The notes: generated by a model not told the origin, from the letters alone. 64,000 nucleotides of DNA from a bacterium HR40 (GCA_002898275.1 BEIQ01000001.1:175899-239898); one strand, 5' to 3'. Shown: positions 44,091 to 53,099, counted from the stretch's first letter. A program made the numbers and translations.

Positions 44091-45617
44091 TCACGACGGA
44101 ATCGACAGGGTGAGGTGTTGCGGCCAGGCCAGCAGGCCAGTGGCGAATGCCACTGCGGTGGCGAGGCCGGCGAGTGCCAAGCCGTGGGCGAAGGTCGAAC
44201 TGAGGCGACGCCAGCGATCGGCGAGATGGGGAGCGGGTAGGGTGATGTTCTGACGGGTCCAGCGCTGCCGATCGAGGCGGAAGAGGACGAAGATCTTCAC
44301 GAGCGCCCCGTAGACCTGGTTGTAGTAGAGGAGCAATGGCCAAAGGCCGCCCACGCGCGGCCGCACCGAAAGAAGCCCCAGCACCAAGAGCAGGCGCGTG
44401 AGCATGACCCAGAGCAGATAGGTCCAGAGAAAGGAGGGCGACACCGAGAGGGCGATCATGACGGCAGCGAGCGGCCCGACGAGGGGTGTCCACATCGACA
44501 AACGTTGGTCGATCAGGCACCACCACAAAAAGAGGCCGATCCGACGCGGGCCCAGTTCGATGGCGCGGCCGCTGCCGCGCAACATATTGCCGAACCAGCG
44601 CAACATCAATTGCGTCGAGCCGACGAGAAAGCTGCGGGCTGGCGGTTGCTCTATGGTGAAAACGCGGACATCCGGAACATAGAGCATGTCGAATCCGCGT
44701 TCCAGCAGCCACAGCCAGGTCGACTTGTCCTCGCCGGTAAGGAAACGGATACGCCCCAGGCGCCAGTGATCGATGTAATCTTGCTGGATGATGCCGATGA
44801 ACTCGGGATGGATGGCGACGCTTGCGCGGAACATCGACATCCGTCCGGTCATGGCGAGCAGGCGCCGCGACAGGCCGAGCGACGAGTAGAGCAAGTGGCG
44901 TTGGGCGAAACGCAGAGCATGCCATTGAGCGTAGACGGGCGCGCGCTGGACGAGCGCGTCCTCGTCGGTGGTGAGGCCTCCCACCCGCGGGAAGAGGTCG
45001 AAGAACGGGACGCAGCGCGCGAAGGTGTGCGGCGCGAGGAGGGTGTCGCCGTCCATCACCACCACCACATCGTCCGGCCGCGGCATCCGTCGCGCCACGG
45101 CGCGCAGGCCGGCAGCGAGGGCATCGCGCTTGCCGCGCGCGGGGAGACGCTGGAGCACGAGTCGCACCCGATCGGCCGGGCGAAGCCGACGGAAGAGGAG
45201 CTTCAAAAGTCGCTCGTCAGCGGGTTCGACGAGGGACGCGACGATCGTCACCTTGCCCGGCCAGCGCTCCGCTTCCTCGATGAGGCTGCGGTAGACGGCA
45301 ACCGTGGTCTCGGCGGGGATGCGGTAACTCGTGACCACCACGAACAGCTGCGGAGCCGGCGAGATCTCCGGATCCGATGTCGGGGTTTCGGCCTCCGCGA
45401 AGCGGACGGCGAGGCGGTCGGCGCGGCGCCGCCAATCGGGAAAGACGGCGTGCCGGTAGAGGAGAGCGCGCAGGAAGTGGATCCCGCCCCAGCCGTAGCG
45501 CCACACACCCACCACGCCGATCACTAGGATGAATTCGGTCGCTGCCGGATGCCAGAGCGTGTCCGGCGCGTAGAGTGCGACCGCGCTCAGGGCGAGGATG
45601 TAAACGAGAAGCGCCAT
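44091..45617 (-). CDS. Alg8-like processive GT2 polysaccharide synthase
   Basis: A 508-residue membrane glycosyltransferase. Two N-terminal helices are followed by a GT2 domain and more helices near the C-terminus (from about residue 355). Catalytic-type acidic motifs are MDGDTLL, TTDEDA and LTGEDKSTW, with the QQDYIDHW segment between. This layout matches Alg8, which polymerises GDP-mannuronate. With the PilZ protein downstream it should be a cyclic-di-GMP-switched exopolysaccharide synthase. None of the other alginate genes (algD, algK, algE, algG) is in the window. GGAG lies just before the ATG. Confidence 0.83.
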   Translation of the reverse strand: MALLVYILALSAVALYAPDTLWHPAATEFILVIGVVGVWRYGWGGIHFLRALLYRHAVFPDWRRRADRLAVRFAEAETPTSDPEISPAPQLFVVVTSYRIPAETTVAVYRSLIEEAERWPGKVTIVASLVEPADERLLKLLFRRLRPADRVRLVLQRLPARGKRDALAAGLRAVARRMPRPDDVVVVMDGDTLLAPHTFARCVPFFDLFPRVGGLTTDEDALVQRAPVYAQWHALRFAQRHLLYSSLGLSRRLLAMTGRMSMFRASVAIHPEFIGIIQQDYIDHWRLGRIRFLTGEDKSTWLWLLERGFDMLYVPDVRVFTIEQPPARSFLVGSTQLMLRWFGNMLRGSGRAIELGPRRIGLFLWWCLIDQRLSMWTPLVGPLAAVMIALSVSPSFLWTYLLWVMLTRLLLVLGLLSVRPRVGGLWPLLLYYNQVYGALVKIFVLFRLDRQRWTRQNITLPAPHLADRWRRLSSTFAHGLALAGLATAVAFATGLLAWPQHLTLSIPS

Positions 45618-45681
45618 GCCACTCCGCGTCGCGGGAAAGGCCGGACGTCGAGCGAGTCCCTCGCGTTGTCGCACGTTTTCC

Positions 45682-45696
45682 CTAACGGTCCGTGAA
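45682..45696. promoter_or_regulatory. Weak CtrA-like site CTAA-N7-TGAA
   Basis: CTAA (45682-45685) and TGAA (45693-45696) have the seven-base spacing of CtrA sites, each half with one mismatch. The site lies in the 225-base divergent gap between the alg8-like gene and a response regulator. The nine-base string TTCCCTAAC is shared with the site upstream of the GGDEF/EAL-like gene. Confidence 0.2.
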
Positions 45697-45842
45697 CGAC
45701 GAGGCCGGCTTAGCCCCCGGCGCTCCGGCCGACAAGGGGCGCCGCCGAGCGCGCTCGCATTGGCCGTCCCCTCGCAGCCAGCTAGATATGCGCCGCATGA
45801 GCCGGTTCCGGCAATGGGGCGCGACCCCGACGGACGACAGGG

Positions 45843-46535
45843 ATGGCGGAGAGGAAGCGAGTTTTGCTCGTCGTCGACGACGAGGGGTTCCGCCGCGAAC
45901 TCGCCGCTCAGCTGCGCCTGCACGGCGGGTTGGAGGTGGACGAAGCCGGCTGCGCGGCCGAGGCGCTCGGGCGTCTCGATGGTCGCAGCCATCATGCGCT
46001 CGTGGTCGACGCCGGGCTCGGTGCGCATGCCAGCAGCCTGTGTCGGGAATCGAGGCGCCGGGGCGCGACGATCCCCATTCTGGTGCTCGCGGAACCGGGC
46101 GAGGGGGCGACGCTCGCCACCGAGGGCGCGAGCGAACAGCTCGCAAAGCCGGTCCAACTCGCGCTGTTGCTGGCCCGGCTGGCGGCGCAGCTGCGCCAAT
46201 TCGAGCTCGGTGACGGAACCGTCCTGCGCGTCGGGCCCTACCAGTTCCAGCCCGCCCGCAAGCTGCTTTGCGCTCCGGGCGGGAAGAAAATCCGCTTGAC
46301 CGAAAAGGAAACTGCCATTCTCAGGTTTCTCTGCCGGGTCGGCGATCGACCGGTGCCGCGCGAGGTGCTGCTCGACGAGGTCTGGGGCTATCATGCCGGC
46401 GTGACCACGCACACGCTGGAAACCCATATCTATCGCTTGCGCCAGAAGATCGAGCCGGTGCCGGGAGAGATGCGGCTCATCGTCACGGAACCGGGCGGGT
46501 ACCGGCTCGTCTGCCGGTCCGGCGGGGCGGAATGA
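45843..46535 (+). CDS. OmpR/PhoB-type response regulator with diverged receiver
   Basis: A 230-residue transcription regulator. The receiver keeps the acidic pair (VVDDEGFR), a possible phospho-acceptor Asp56 in VVDAGLG and the switch Lys in LAKPVQL. The segments between are shorter and less conserved than usual, and no Pro-Gly-x-Asp-Gly follows Asp56. The C-terminal winged helix is normal (KIRLTEKETAILRFLCR, THTLETHIYRLRQKIE). No sensor kinase is adjacent. Its stop overlaps a possible ATG for the small RHH protein. It diverges from the alg8-like gene and could control it. Confidence 0.87.
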   Translation: MAERKRVLLVVDDEGFRRELAAQLRLHGGLEVDEAGCAAEALGRLDGRSHHALVVDAGLGAHASSLCRESRRRGATIPILVLAEPGEGATLATEGASEQLAKPVQLALLLARLAAQLRQFELGDGTVLRVGPYQFQPARKLLCAPGGKKIRLTEKETAILRFLCRVGDRPVPREVLLDEVWGYHAGVTTHTLETHIYRLRQKIEPVPGEMRLIVTEPGGYRLVCRSGGAE

Positions 46536-46564
46536 GCGGCGAGGAAGTCAGGGAGGAAGCGTCC

Positions 46565-46882
46565 ATGTGCCGCATCTACGCATCCACCGATCCCGCCGCC
46601 TGCGAGGCGGTGACCCGTTCGGTGCGTATCCACGGTCTGGTCACGAGCGTACGGCTCGAGGCGCGCTTTTGGGAAATCCTCGACGAGATGGCGGCTGCCG
46701 AAGGCATGACGACGCCGCATTTTCTGGGCGTCCTCTACGACGAGGTGTTGGAGCTACGCGGGGAAGTGAAGAATTTCGCGTCGCTCTTGCGGGTCGTGTG
46801 CACCATCTGGCTCGCCCGCCGCGCTGGCAAGTCGCACGCGCAGGCTGCACCTCCTCACGGCGAGCTGGCTTTCACCTGCTGA
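46565..46882 (+). CDS. Ribbon-helix-helix (RHH_4-type) small protein
   Basis: A 105-residue protein with a ribbon-helix-helix fold: the strand TRSVRIHGLVTSVRLE, then the helices EARFWEILDEMAAAEGMTT and FLGVLYDEVLEL. This matches the RHH_4 group common in Rhodospirillales, probably DNA-binding. The ATG at 46565 has GGGAGGAAG upstream; an ATG at 46532, overlapping the stop of the response regulator gene, is an alternative. The 3' end overlaps the convergent SpoU methyltransferase gene by 28 bases. Confidence 0.78.
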   Translation: MCRIYASTDPAACEAVTRSVRIHGLVTSVRLEARFWEILDEMAAAEGMTTPHFLGVLYDEVLELRGEVKNFASLLRVVCTIWLARRAGKSHAQAAPPHGELAFTC

Positions 46883-47649
46883 GCGGGGCAGGCGGCGCGC
46901 GCGAGATAGAGGACGGCTGCCACCGCGGTCGCCAGATTGAGGCTCGACACCCCTGGCCGCATGGGAAGCCGCAGGCGCAAGGTGGCCCGCTCGCGCAGCT
47001 CCACCGACAGGCCGCGGCGCTCGGAGCCGAAGGCGAGGATCGAAGCGCGCGGCAGGCTGCCGGGGTCGAAGGGCTCGCCCGCAGGATCGAAGGCCACGAC
47101 GGGTACCGCCGGATCGAGCGGAGCCGAAAGCCGCAGCACGGGCAGCGCGAAGTGCAACCCGGCAGCGGTGCGCACCACCCGCGGATGCCACGGATCCCAA
47201 TCCCCGGTCACCAGCACGGCTGGTGCTCCGGCGGCGGCCGCGACCCGGATGACCGCCCCGAGGTTCCCGGCGTGCGCCGGCCGGTCGAGCAGGACAGCGG
47301 GAAGCTCGGCGGCGGCGAGATCGGGCCAGCGAGGAGGAGGACGCCGGGCGAGGGCCAGCACCCCCGTGGCGGGGGGATCGGGCGCGAGTTCGGCAAAGAG
47401 CCGTGCCTCGACGGGACGCAGCAGGGCAGGCAGAACGGGCAAGAGATCCGGCGCCAGGTCGCGAGCGAGGGCAAGCACCTCTTGGGGTGCGACGGCGACC
47501 GCCTCGAGGATATCGGCACCGAAGCGGAGAGCGTGCTTGAGGGCATGGAAACCCTCGAGGACGACGAGGGTGGGATCGGCACGCGCCGCGCGGTAGCGCG
47601 CGATGAACGCCGCCGCGGTGGGGCCGGATGCCGAACGGGTGTCGGTCAT
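46855..47649 (-). CDS. SpoU/TrmH-family RNA methyltransferase
   Basis: A 264-residue SPOUT-class 2'-O-ribose methyltransferase. The three SpoU motifs are present: AHAGNLGAVIRVAAAAG, ILAFGSERRGLS and SSLNLATAVAAVLYLA, which form the knotted SAM site. An N-terminal substrate-binding extension of about 120 residues precedes the fold, as in TrmH/RlmB-type enzymes. The target could be tRNA or 23S rRNA. The start is either ATG 47649 or ATG 47655. Confidence 0.85.
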   Translation of the reverse strand: MTDTRSASGPTAAAFIARYRAARADPTLVVLEGFHALKHALRFGADILEAVAVAPQEVLALARDLAPDLLPVLPALLRPVEARLFAELAPDPPATGVLALARRPPPRWPDLAAAELPAVLLDRPAHAGNLGAVIRVAAAAGAPAVLVTGDWDPWHPRVVRTAAGLHFALPVLRLSAPLDPAVPVVAFDPAGEPFDPGSLPRASILAFGSERRGLSVELRERATLRLRLPMRPGVSSLNLATAVAAVLYLARAACPAQQVKASSP

Positions 47650-47713
47650 CGCCATCCGACCGGTCGGGTACGGGTGTCGCCGCGAGTGCGACGCGCGCGC
47701 CACGGTGCCCCGC

Positions 47714-47756
47714 TTGACAGGCTCGGCTGGCGGGGTGTTCTTTCGCGACTGCGAAA
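47714..47756 (+). promoter_or_regulatory. Candidate sdh promoter region with operator-like repeat
   Basis: A perfect -35 hexamer TTGACA (47714-47719) lies 77 bases before the sdhC start codon; the corresponding -10 is poor. Just behind it TTTCGC (47741-47746) and GCGAAA (47751-47756) form a perfect inverted repeat with a four-base spacer, where a repressor would block transcription. Confidence 0.35.
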
Positions 47757-47795
47757 TCGCGGATGCAACCACATCGCGTCGGGGGAGCCGGAACC

Positions 47796-48185
47796 ATGGC
47801 CGAGCGGACGGCGCGGCCGCTGTCGCCACATCTGCAGATCTATCGCTGGTACCTGACCATGGCGAGCTCGATCCTGCACCGGATCACCGGTGTGGCCCTG
47901 GCGGTCGGGCTCCTGTTCCTGACCTGGTGGCTCACGGCGCTCGCCCGGGGACCGGAATCCTTCGCCGTGGTCCAGAGGGTGAGCGGCAGCCCACTCGGTC
48001 GTTTCGTCCTGTTCCTGTTCACCCTCGCCCTCTTCTACCATCTGCTCAATGGCCTGCGCCACCTGCTCTGGGATGCCGGCCTCGGCTTCGATCGGCAGGT
48101 GGCGGAGCGGGCGAGTCTCGGGGTGTTCATCGCCACCGTGGCGCTCTCCCTTCTCACTTGGCTCGTCATCCTGTTCGCCGCCTAG
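47796..48185 (+). CDS. sdhC: Succinate dehydrogenase cytochrome b556 subunit
   Basis: A 129-residue membrane anchor of complex II, with three hydrophobic helices. The N-terminal RPLSPHLQIYRW and SILHRITG (25-32) are family marks and contact the quinone site. His89 in HLLNGLRH is the expected haem b ligand. GGGGGAG lies eight bases before the ATG. First gene of the order sdhC-sdhD-sdhA-sdhB. Confidence 0.95.
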   Translation: MAERTARPLSPHLQIYRWYLTMASSILHRITGVALAVGLLFLTWWLTALARGPESFAVVQRVSGSPLGRFVLFLFTLALFYHLLNGLRHLLWDAGLGFDRQVAERASLGVFIATVALSLLTWLVILFAA

Positions 48186-48194
48186 GAGACGTCC

Positions 48195-48566
48195 ATGGCC
48201 AGAGCCTCGGTGCTTCGTTCCCTCGGCGCTGCCCACACAGGGGTGCGACATTGGATCGTCCAGCGGACGACCGCGATCGCCGTCGTACCCCTCACCCTGT
48301 GGTTCCTCGTCTCCGCGGTTCGGCTCTCGGAGGCCACCTTCGCCGAGGTCCGGCAGTGGCTTTCCAGCCAGCTCAACGCCACCCTGATGCTCCTTTTGGT
48401 GATCGCCGCCTTCTGGCACGCGAAACTGGGGCTCGAGGTGATCATCCAGGACTATGTGCACGGCCGCTTCCTCAAGCCTGCGGCCCTGCTGGCGGTCACG
48501 TTCCTCGCTTGGCTGCTCGCCGTGTCTTCGATTCTCGCCATCCTCGCCGTCGCAACCGGGAGCTGA
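48195..48566 (+). CDS. sdhD: Succinate dehydrogenase hydrophobic anchor subunit
   Basis: A 123-residue three-helix anchor subunit. [15 protein letters not shown] near the N-terminus and [16 protein letters not shown] hold the quinone-side and haem His residues. It starts nine bases after sdhC and ends four bases before sdhA, so all four genes are read as one unit. Confidence 0.93.
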   Translation: MARASVLRSLGAAHTGVRHWIVQRTTAIAVVPLTLWFLVSAVRLSEATFAEVRQWLSSQLNATLMLLLVIAAFWHAKLGLEVIIQDYVHGRFLKPAALLAVTFLAWLLAVSSILAILAVATGS

Positions 48567-48570
48567 GGCG

Positions 48571-50361
48571 ATGCCCAAGGCCTATCCGGTCACCGATCAT
48601 ACCTTCGACTGTATCGTGGTGGGAGCGGGCGGTGCCGGGCTCCGCGCCGCCGTCGGCATGGTCGAGGCCGGCCTGTCGGTGGCCTGTCTCTCCAAAGTGT
48701 ACCCCACGCGCTCGCACACCGTGGCTGCCCAGGGCGGCATCAACGCCGCACTCGGCAACATCGTCGAGGACGACTGGCGCTTCCACATGTACGACACCGT
48801 CAAGGGGTCGGACTGGCTCGGCGACCAGGACGCCATCGAATACATGACGCGCAACGCCCCGGCCGCCGTGTACGAGCTCGAGCATTACGGCGTGCCATTC
48901 TCGCGCACCCCCGACGGAAGGATCTATCAGCGCGCCTTCGGCGGCCAGTCGATCCACTATGGCAAGGCGCAAGCGTACCGTACCTGTGCGGCGGCCGACC
49001 GCACCGGACATGCGCTGTTGCACACTCTCTATCAGCAGGCGCTGCGCCACCACGTCCAATTCTTCAACGAATATTTTGCCCTCGACCTGCTCATGGACGA
49101 GGAGGGCGCCTGCCGCGGCGTCGTCGCCATGTCGATCGGCGATGGCTCGATCCATCGCTTCCGCGGCCATCTCACCTGTCTCGCCACGGGAGGCTACGGC
49201 CGCGTCTATTTCGCCTGCACCTCCGCCCACACCTGTACCGGCGATGGCAACGCCATGGTGTTGCGGGCCGGCCTGCCGCTGCAGGACATGGAGTTCGTCC
49301 AGTTCCATCCGACCGGAATTTACGGTGCCGGCTGCTTGATCACCGAGGGCGCGAGGGGCGAGGGAGGCTATCTCACGAACGCTCTCGGCGAGCGGTTCAT
49401 GGAGCGCTATGCCCCGACCGCCAAGGATCTGGCCTCTCGCGATGTGGTGAGCCGGGCGATCACCATCGAGATCAACCAAGGCCGGGGCTGCGGTCCCAAC
49501 AAGGACTATGTGTTGCTGCATCTCGAACATCTCGGCGCGGAGCTCATCCGCGAGCGGCTGCCCGGCATTGCCGAGACCGCGCGCATCTTCGCCGGCGTCG
49601 ACGTGACCAAGGAACCGATCCCGGTCGTGCCCACCTGTCACTACAATATGGGTGGCATTCCGACCGACTGGCGGACCCAGGTGGTGGCTCCCCGCAACGG
49701 GGATCCCGACGCCATTGTGCCGGGCCTCCTGGCAGTCGGTGAGGCGGCCTGCACCTCGGTCCACGGGGCGAACCGGCTGGGCGGCAATTCGCTCATCGAT
49801 CTCGTGGTGTTCGGTCGAGCTGCGGCGCACGAGGCGGCAGCGCGGGTGCGGCCAGGGAGCCCGCACAAGGACTTGCCGCGGGATGCCGGCGAGCCCGCGA
49901 TCGCGCGCATCGACGCGCTCCTCAACGGCCGCGGCAGCCTGCGCCCCGGCGAAGTGCGGCTTGCCATGCAGCGCACCATGCAGCGGCACGCCTCGGTGTT
50001 CCGCGACGGCCCGACCCTCGAGGACGGTTGTCGGCGACTGGCCGAGATCGCCGGAAGCTTGTCGGAGATCCGGCTCGACGACCGGTCGCGGGTGTGGAAC
50101 AGCGATCTCGTCGAGGCCCTCGAGTTGCAGAACCTCATGCTGCAGGCGGTGGCGACGATGCATTCGGCCGCCTTCCGGACGGAGAGCCGCGGGGCACACG
50201 CGCGCGAGGACTATCCCGAGCGCGACGACCGCAACTGGCTCGTGCATACGCTTTGCTGGGTCGACCAGGACTTCCGGCCGCGGCTCTCGACCCGGCCGGT
50301 CCATCTCCATCCGCTCAGCAACGACGTCGAGCCGATCCCGCCGCAAAAGCGGGTCTATTGA
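48571..50361 (+). CDS. sdhA: Succinate dehydrogenase flavoprotein subunit
   Basis: A 596-residue catalytic subunit of complex II that oxidises succinate to fumarate. The FAD-binding start [17 protein letters not shown] is followed by [17 protein letters not shown], with His49 the covalent FAD attachment site. The active-site loops with [22 protein letters not shown] and the late [18 protein letters not shown] are intact. The C-terminal [20 protein letters not shown] is typical for alphaproteobacterial and mitochondrial SdhA. Confidence 0.98.
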   Translation: MPKAYPVTDHTFDCIVVGAGGAGLRAAVGMVEAGLSVACLSKVYPTRSHTVAAQGGINAALGNIVEDDWRFHMYDTVKGSDWLGDQDAIEYMTRNAPAAVYELEHYGVPFSRTPDGRIYQRAFGGQSIHYGKAQAYRTCAAADRTGHALLHTLYQQALRHHVQFFNEYFALDLLMDEEGACRGVVAMSIGDGSIHRFRGHLTCLATGGYGRVYFACTSAHTCTGDGNAMVLRAGLPLQDMEFVQFHPTGIYGAGCLITEGARGEGGYLTNALGERFMERYAPTAKDLASRDVVSRAITIEINQGRGCGPNKDYVLLHLEHLGAELIRERLPGIAETARIFAGVDVTKEPIPVVPTCHYNMGGIPTDWRTQVVAPRNGDPDAIVPGLLAVGEAACTSVHGANRLGGNSLIDLVVFGRAAAHEAAARVRPGSPHKDLPRDAGEPAIARIDALLNGRGSLRPGEVRLAMQRTMQRHASVFRDGPTLEDGCRRLAEIAGSLSEIRLDDRSRVWNSDLVEALELQNLMLQAVATMHSAAFRTESRGAHAREDYPERDDRNWLVHTLCWVDQDFRPRLSTRPVHLHPLSNDVEPIPPQKRVY

Positions 50362-50388
50362 AACCCTCCCCCCATCCGGAGGAATGGT

Positions 50389-51171
50389 ATGGTCGCTTTC
50401 ACCTTGCCCAAGGGCTCGCGGGTCGAAGCCGGCAGGACCTGGCCGGCACCGGCCGAAGCGAAGAAGCCCAAGACCTTTCGCATCTACCGCTTCGATCCCG
50501 ACTCGGGCGGCAATCCGCGGCTCGACACCTATACCGTCGACCTTGCCGATTGCGGGCCGATGGTCCTCGACGCGCTCATCAAGATCAAGACCGAGCTCGA
50601 CGGCACTCTCACCTTCCGACGTTCCTGCCGCGAAGGTGTGTGCGGCTCGTGTGCCATGAACATCGGCGGCGAGAACACGCTCGCCTGCACCCGTGCGATC
50701 GCTGACGTGCCGGGGGAGGCGGTCACCGTTTACCCGCTACCGCACATGCGGGTGATCAAGGACCTCGTCGTCGATCTCGAGCCCTTCTTCGCCCAATATG
50801 CGTCGATCCGACCGTGGCTCATCACCCAGTCGGCGGCGCCGGAGAAGGAGCGGCGGCAGTCGCCGGAGGAGCGGGCGAGGCTCGACGGACTTTGGGAATG
50901 CATCCTTTGCGCAAGCTGCTCGACCGCCTGCCCGTCCTATTGGTGGAACGGCGACCGCTACCTCGGGCCGGCGGTGCTGCTGCAGGCCTATCGCTGGATC
51001 GCGGACAGCCGCGACGAGGCGACTGCGCAACGCCTCGAGGAGCTCGACGATCCCTTCCGGCTCTATCGCTGTCACACCATCATGAACTGCACCAACACCT
51101 GCCCGAAAGGGCTCAATCCGGCGAAAGCGATCGCCGAGATCAAGAAACTCATGGTAGAGCGCTCTCTCTGA
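50389..51171 (+). CDS. sdhB: Succinate dehydrogenase iron-sulfur subunit
   Basis: A 260-residue electron-transfer subunit. The 2Fe-2S ligands are in CREGVCGSC and the following Cys. The 4Fe-4S and 3Fe-4S ligands are in [12 protein letters not shown] and [19 protein letters not shown] lies six bases before the ATG. The N-terminus is some 15 residues longer than usual. It is the last gene of the operon and is followed by a strong terminator. Confidence 0.98.
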   Translation: MVAFTLPKGSRVEAGRTWPAPAEAKKPKTFRIYRFDPDSGGNPRLDTYTVDLADCGPMVLDALIKIKTELDGTLTFRRSCREGVCGSCAMNIGGENTLACTRAIADVPGEAVTVYPLPHMRVIKDLVVDLEPFFAQYASIRPWLITQSAAPEKERRQSPEERARLDGLWECILCASCSTACPSYWWNGDRYLGPAVLLQAYRWIADSRDEATAQRLEELDDPFRLYRCHTIMNCTNTCPKGLNPAKAIAEIKKLMVERSL

Positions 51172-51220
51172 GAGTTCGCGTAAAACGCACTTGGCGCCTA
51201 GGTGAAGAATTGTTAATGAT

Positions 51221-51236
51221 CGCCTCACAAGAGGCG
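51221..51236 (+). other. Hairpin in the sdhB-terminator spacer
   Basis: CGCCTC (51221-51226), ACAA loop, GAGGCG (51231-51236). It follows the most AT-rich short patch of the gap (AAGAATTGTTAATGAT region), which might contain a promoter. Together with the terminator at 51268-51293 the segment could be a short small RNA, or simply a 3' untranslated stem-loop of the sdh messenger. Confidence 0.3.
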
Positions 51237-51267
51237 TAAGCCCACACACGCAGGTCCGATCTCGAGG

Positions 51268-51293
51268 GGAGGCGCGTGCGCGCCTCCTTTTTT
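51268..51293 (+). terminator. Intrinsic terminator of the sdh operon
   Basis: An eight-base perfect GC-rich stem, GGAGGCGC (51268-51275) with GCGCCTCC (51280-51287), has a four-base loop and is followed directly by six T (51288-51293). It lies 97 bases after the sdhB stop. It is the only textbook intrinsic terminator in the window. Confidence 0.9.
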
Positions 51294-51325
51294 GTACGCC
51301 ATCGAATGCCGGGTGCTTTCGCCGT

Positions 51326-51781
51326 TCAGCGGTCGCGGAAGCTGCGTTCCCGCCGTTCGTGGCGTTCCTGCGCCTCGATGCTGAGGGTCGCGATGGGCCG
51401 CGCCTCGAGCCGCCGGAGACCGATCGGCTCGCCGGTCTCCTCGCAATAGCCGTAGGTACCTTCCTCGATGCGGCGCAGCGCGGCGTCGATCTTGGCGAGC
51501 AACTTGCGCTCGCGGTCGCGCGTGCGCAGCTCATAGTAACGGAAGGTCTCCGCCGAGGCCCAGTCGGTGACGTCGGGGAGGCGTTCGTCGCCCTCCCGCA
51601 GCTGGCGCAGGGTGAGATCCGAGCCGCGCAGGATCTCTTCGCGCCAGCGCAGCAACTTGCGCCGGAAGTATTCGAGCTGACGAGGGTTCATGTAGGGTTC
51701 GTCTTCCGAAGGACGATAGTCCTCGGGAAGAGCGACCACCGCCCCTCCCTCCGGACCCGGACGTTCTCCGATGTCGTTCAC
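51326..51781 (-). CDS. dksA: DksA-type RNA polymerase-binding regulator lacking zinc cysteines
   Basis: A 151-residue coiled-coil regulator that acts with ppGpp at the RNA polymerase secondary channel. The conserved block YMNPRQLEYFRRKLLRWREE starts the coiled coil, with the tip segment DVTDWASAE. The C-terminal GTYGYCEETGEPIGLRRLEA and PIATLSIEAQERHE match alphaproteobacterial DksA. Of the four zinc Cys of E. coli DksA only one remains, a known feature of this group. The GTG at 51781 was taken as start; no good ATG precedes YMNPRQ. Confidence 0.92.
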   Translation of the reverse strand: MNDIGERPGPEGGAVVALPEDYRPSEDEPYMNPRQLEYFRRKLLRWREEILRGSDLTLRQLREGDERLPDVTDWASAETFRYYELRTRDRERKLLAKIDAALRRIEEGTYGYCEETGEPIGLRRLEARPIATLSIEAQERHERRERSFRDR

Positions 51782-51918
51782 TCGCGAGGCCCCCACGCCG
51801 GTCCGACTCCTCCGCGCGCCCGCGCCATAGCGCAGGAAGGGGGTCGCACGCAACCGTGCCGTCGCTCTCGGATCGCCGCCATCTTCCTTCCGGTCATCCG
51901 CCAGTGCGCGGCCTTCCT

Positions 51919-52683
51919 TCAGCCGCCGCACACCGGACAGCCGGGCCGCCTGCGAACGCGCAGGGTGCGGAACGCGCAGCTGCGCGCGTCGTAGATCACG
52001 AGCTGACCCGACAGCCCCGGCAGTCCGCCGACGAGCTCCTTCACCACCTCCACCGCCTGCAGACAACCGATCACCCCCGCCGCCGGGCCGAGGACGCCAC
52101 CCTGGGCGCAGCTCGGCAGCGCTCCCGCTTCCGGTTCCTCGGGAAAGAGGCAGTGGAAGCAGGGATGCGGACGGCCGCGCCAGGCGACGAAGGTCGTGAG
52201 TTGACCGTCCATGCCCTGCACCGAGGCGCTGACGAGGGGGATCCGCAGCTGGAAGCAGGCATCGTGCACGGTTCGCCGCGTGGCGAAATTGTCGCTGCCG
52301 TCCGCCACGACATCCCAGCCGCGGAGAATCTCGAGGCAGTTGCCGGAATCGAGGCGCTGGGCGAACGGCCGCACCTCGATCCCGGAGACGAGTCGGGCGA
52401 GGCGTGCGGCGGCGGCCTCGGCCTTGGGCCGGCCGATGTCGGATTCGTCGAACAACAGCTGGCGATGGAGATTGCTCACGTCCACTCGGTCCGAGTCGAC
52501 GATACCGAGACATCCCACGCCGGCTGCCGCGAGGTAGAGAAGGAGCGGCGAACCGAGGCCGCCAGCGCCCACCACCAGCACCCGCGCGGCGAGCAGCCGA
52601 GCCTGACCTTGGCCGCCCACTTCGGGCAGCACGATCTGCCGCGCCCAGCGCCGGATCGCCGCTTCGTCGAGCTTGCTTGCCAC
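51919..52683 (-). CDS. moeB: MoeB/ThiF/HesA-family sulfur-carrier adenylyltransferase
   Basis: A 254-residue E1-like enzyme that adenylates the C-terminus of MoaD- or ThiS-type sulfur carriers. The ATP site VLVVGAGGLGSPLLLYLAAAG, the NLHRQLLF motif and the catalytic Cys in PSCAQGGVLGP are present. Two zinc C-x2-C pairs lie at CFHC and CPVC. The GTG at 52683 has an AGGGACAGGA site; an ATG at 52728 is an alternative but gives an atypical N-terminus. Whether it serves molybdopterin or thiamin cannot be told; no moa or thi gene is near. Confidence 0.88.
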   Translation of the reverse strand: MASKLDEAAIRRWARQIVLPEVGGQGQARLLAARVLVVGAGGLGSPLLLYLAAAGVGCLGIVDSDRVDVSNLHRQLLFDESDIGRPKAEAAAARLARLVSGIEVRPFAQRLDSGNCLEILRGWDVVADGSDNFATRRTVHDACFQLRIPLVSASVQGMDGQLTTFVAWRGRPHPCFHCLFPEEPEAGALPSCAQGGVLGPAAGVIGCLQAVEVVKELVGGLPGLSGQLVIYDARSCAFRTLRVRRRPGCPVCGG

Positions 52684-52752
52684 CGTCCTGTCCCTCGCGC
52701 CGCACCCGAACGGGACATTCGCGCCCAACCCCGGCGCGTCAACGGTAGGATC

Positions 52753-52767
52753 TCAAGGGAACGTTAA
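52753..52767. promoter_or_regulatory. CtrA-type box upstream of the flagellar operon
   Basis: TCAA (52753-52756), seven bases, TTAA (52764-52767). Read on the other strand this is TTAA-N7-TTGA, one mismatch from the CtrA consensus. It lies 45 bases before the start of the flagellar export operon, the gene class that CtrA controls in Caulobacter and many relatives. Confidence 0.45.
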
Positions 52768-52811
52768 CCCTCGGCTGGCAGGATGGCGACGCCGAGGCGG
52801 TGGAGGTCGAG

Positions 52812-53099
52812 GTGGAACGCGAAACCGTGGCGGTGGCCCTGCGCTACGATCCCAAGGGAACCGATCTGCCGCGGGTGACGGCCAAAGGGAGGGGGCGGAT
52901 CGCGCAGCGAATCGTCGAGCTCGCCCGAGCAGCGGGTGTGCCGGTGCGCGAGGACCCCGATCTCGCCCAGTTGCTCGTGCGCCTCGAAGCTGGTCGGGCC
53001 ATCCCCGTCGAGGCGTTTGCCGCGGTGGCCGAGATCCTGGCCGCTCTCTTTCGGGAGAACGCTCGACTCGCCGCCGGGGGAAGGGAGAGCGCGGAATGA
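52812..53099 (+). CDS. FlhB C-terminal-domain-like protein (FhlB type)
   Basis: A 95-residue protein homologous to the cytoplasmic domain of the export switch FlhB/YscU, without the membrane part. AVALRYDPKGTDLPRVTAKG and GVPVREDPDLAQLLVRLEAG are the family blocks. The Asn-Pro-Thr-His autocleavage motif is absent, since the protein begins right after that point. Such short FlhB paralogues can substitute for the FlhB domain in Salmonella. GGAGG lies five bases before the GTG start. First gene of a four-gene operon with overlapping ends. Confidence 0.85.
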   Translation: MERETVAVALRYDPKGTDLPRVTAKGRGRIAQRIVELARAAGVPVREDPDLAQLLVRLEAGRAIPVEAFAAVAEILAALFRENARLAAGGRESAE

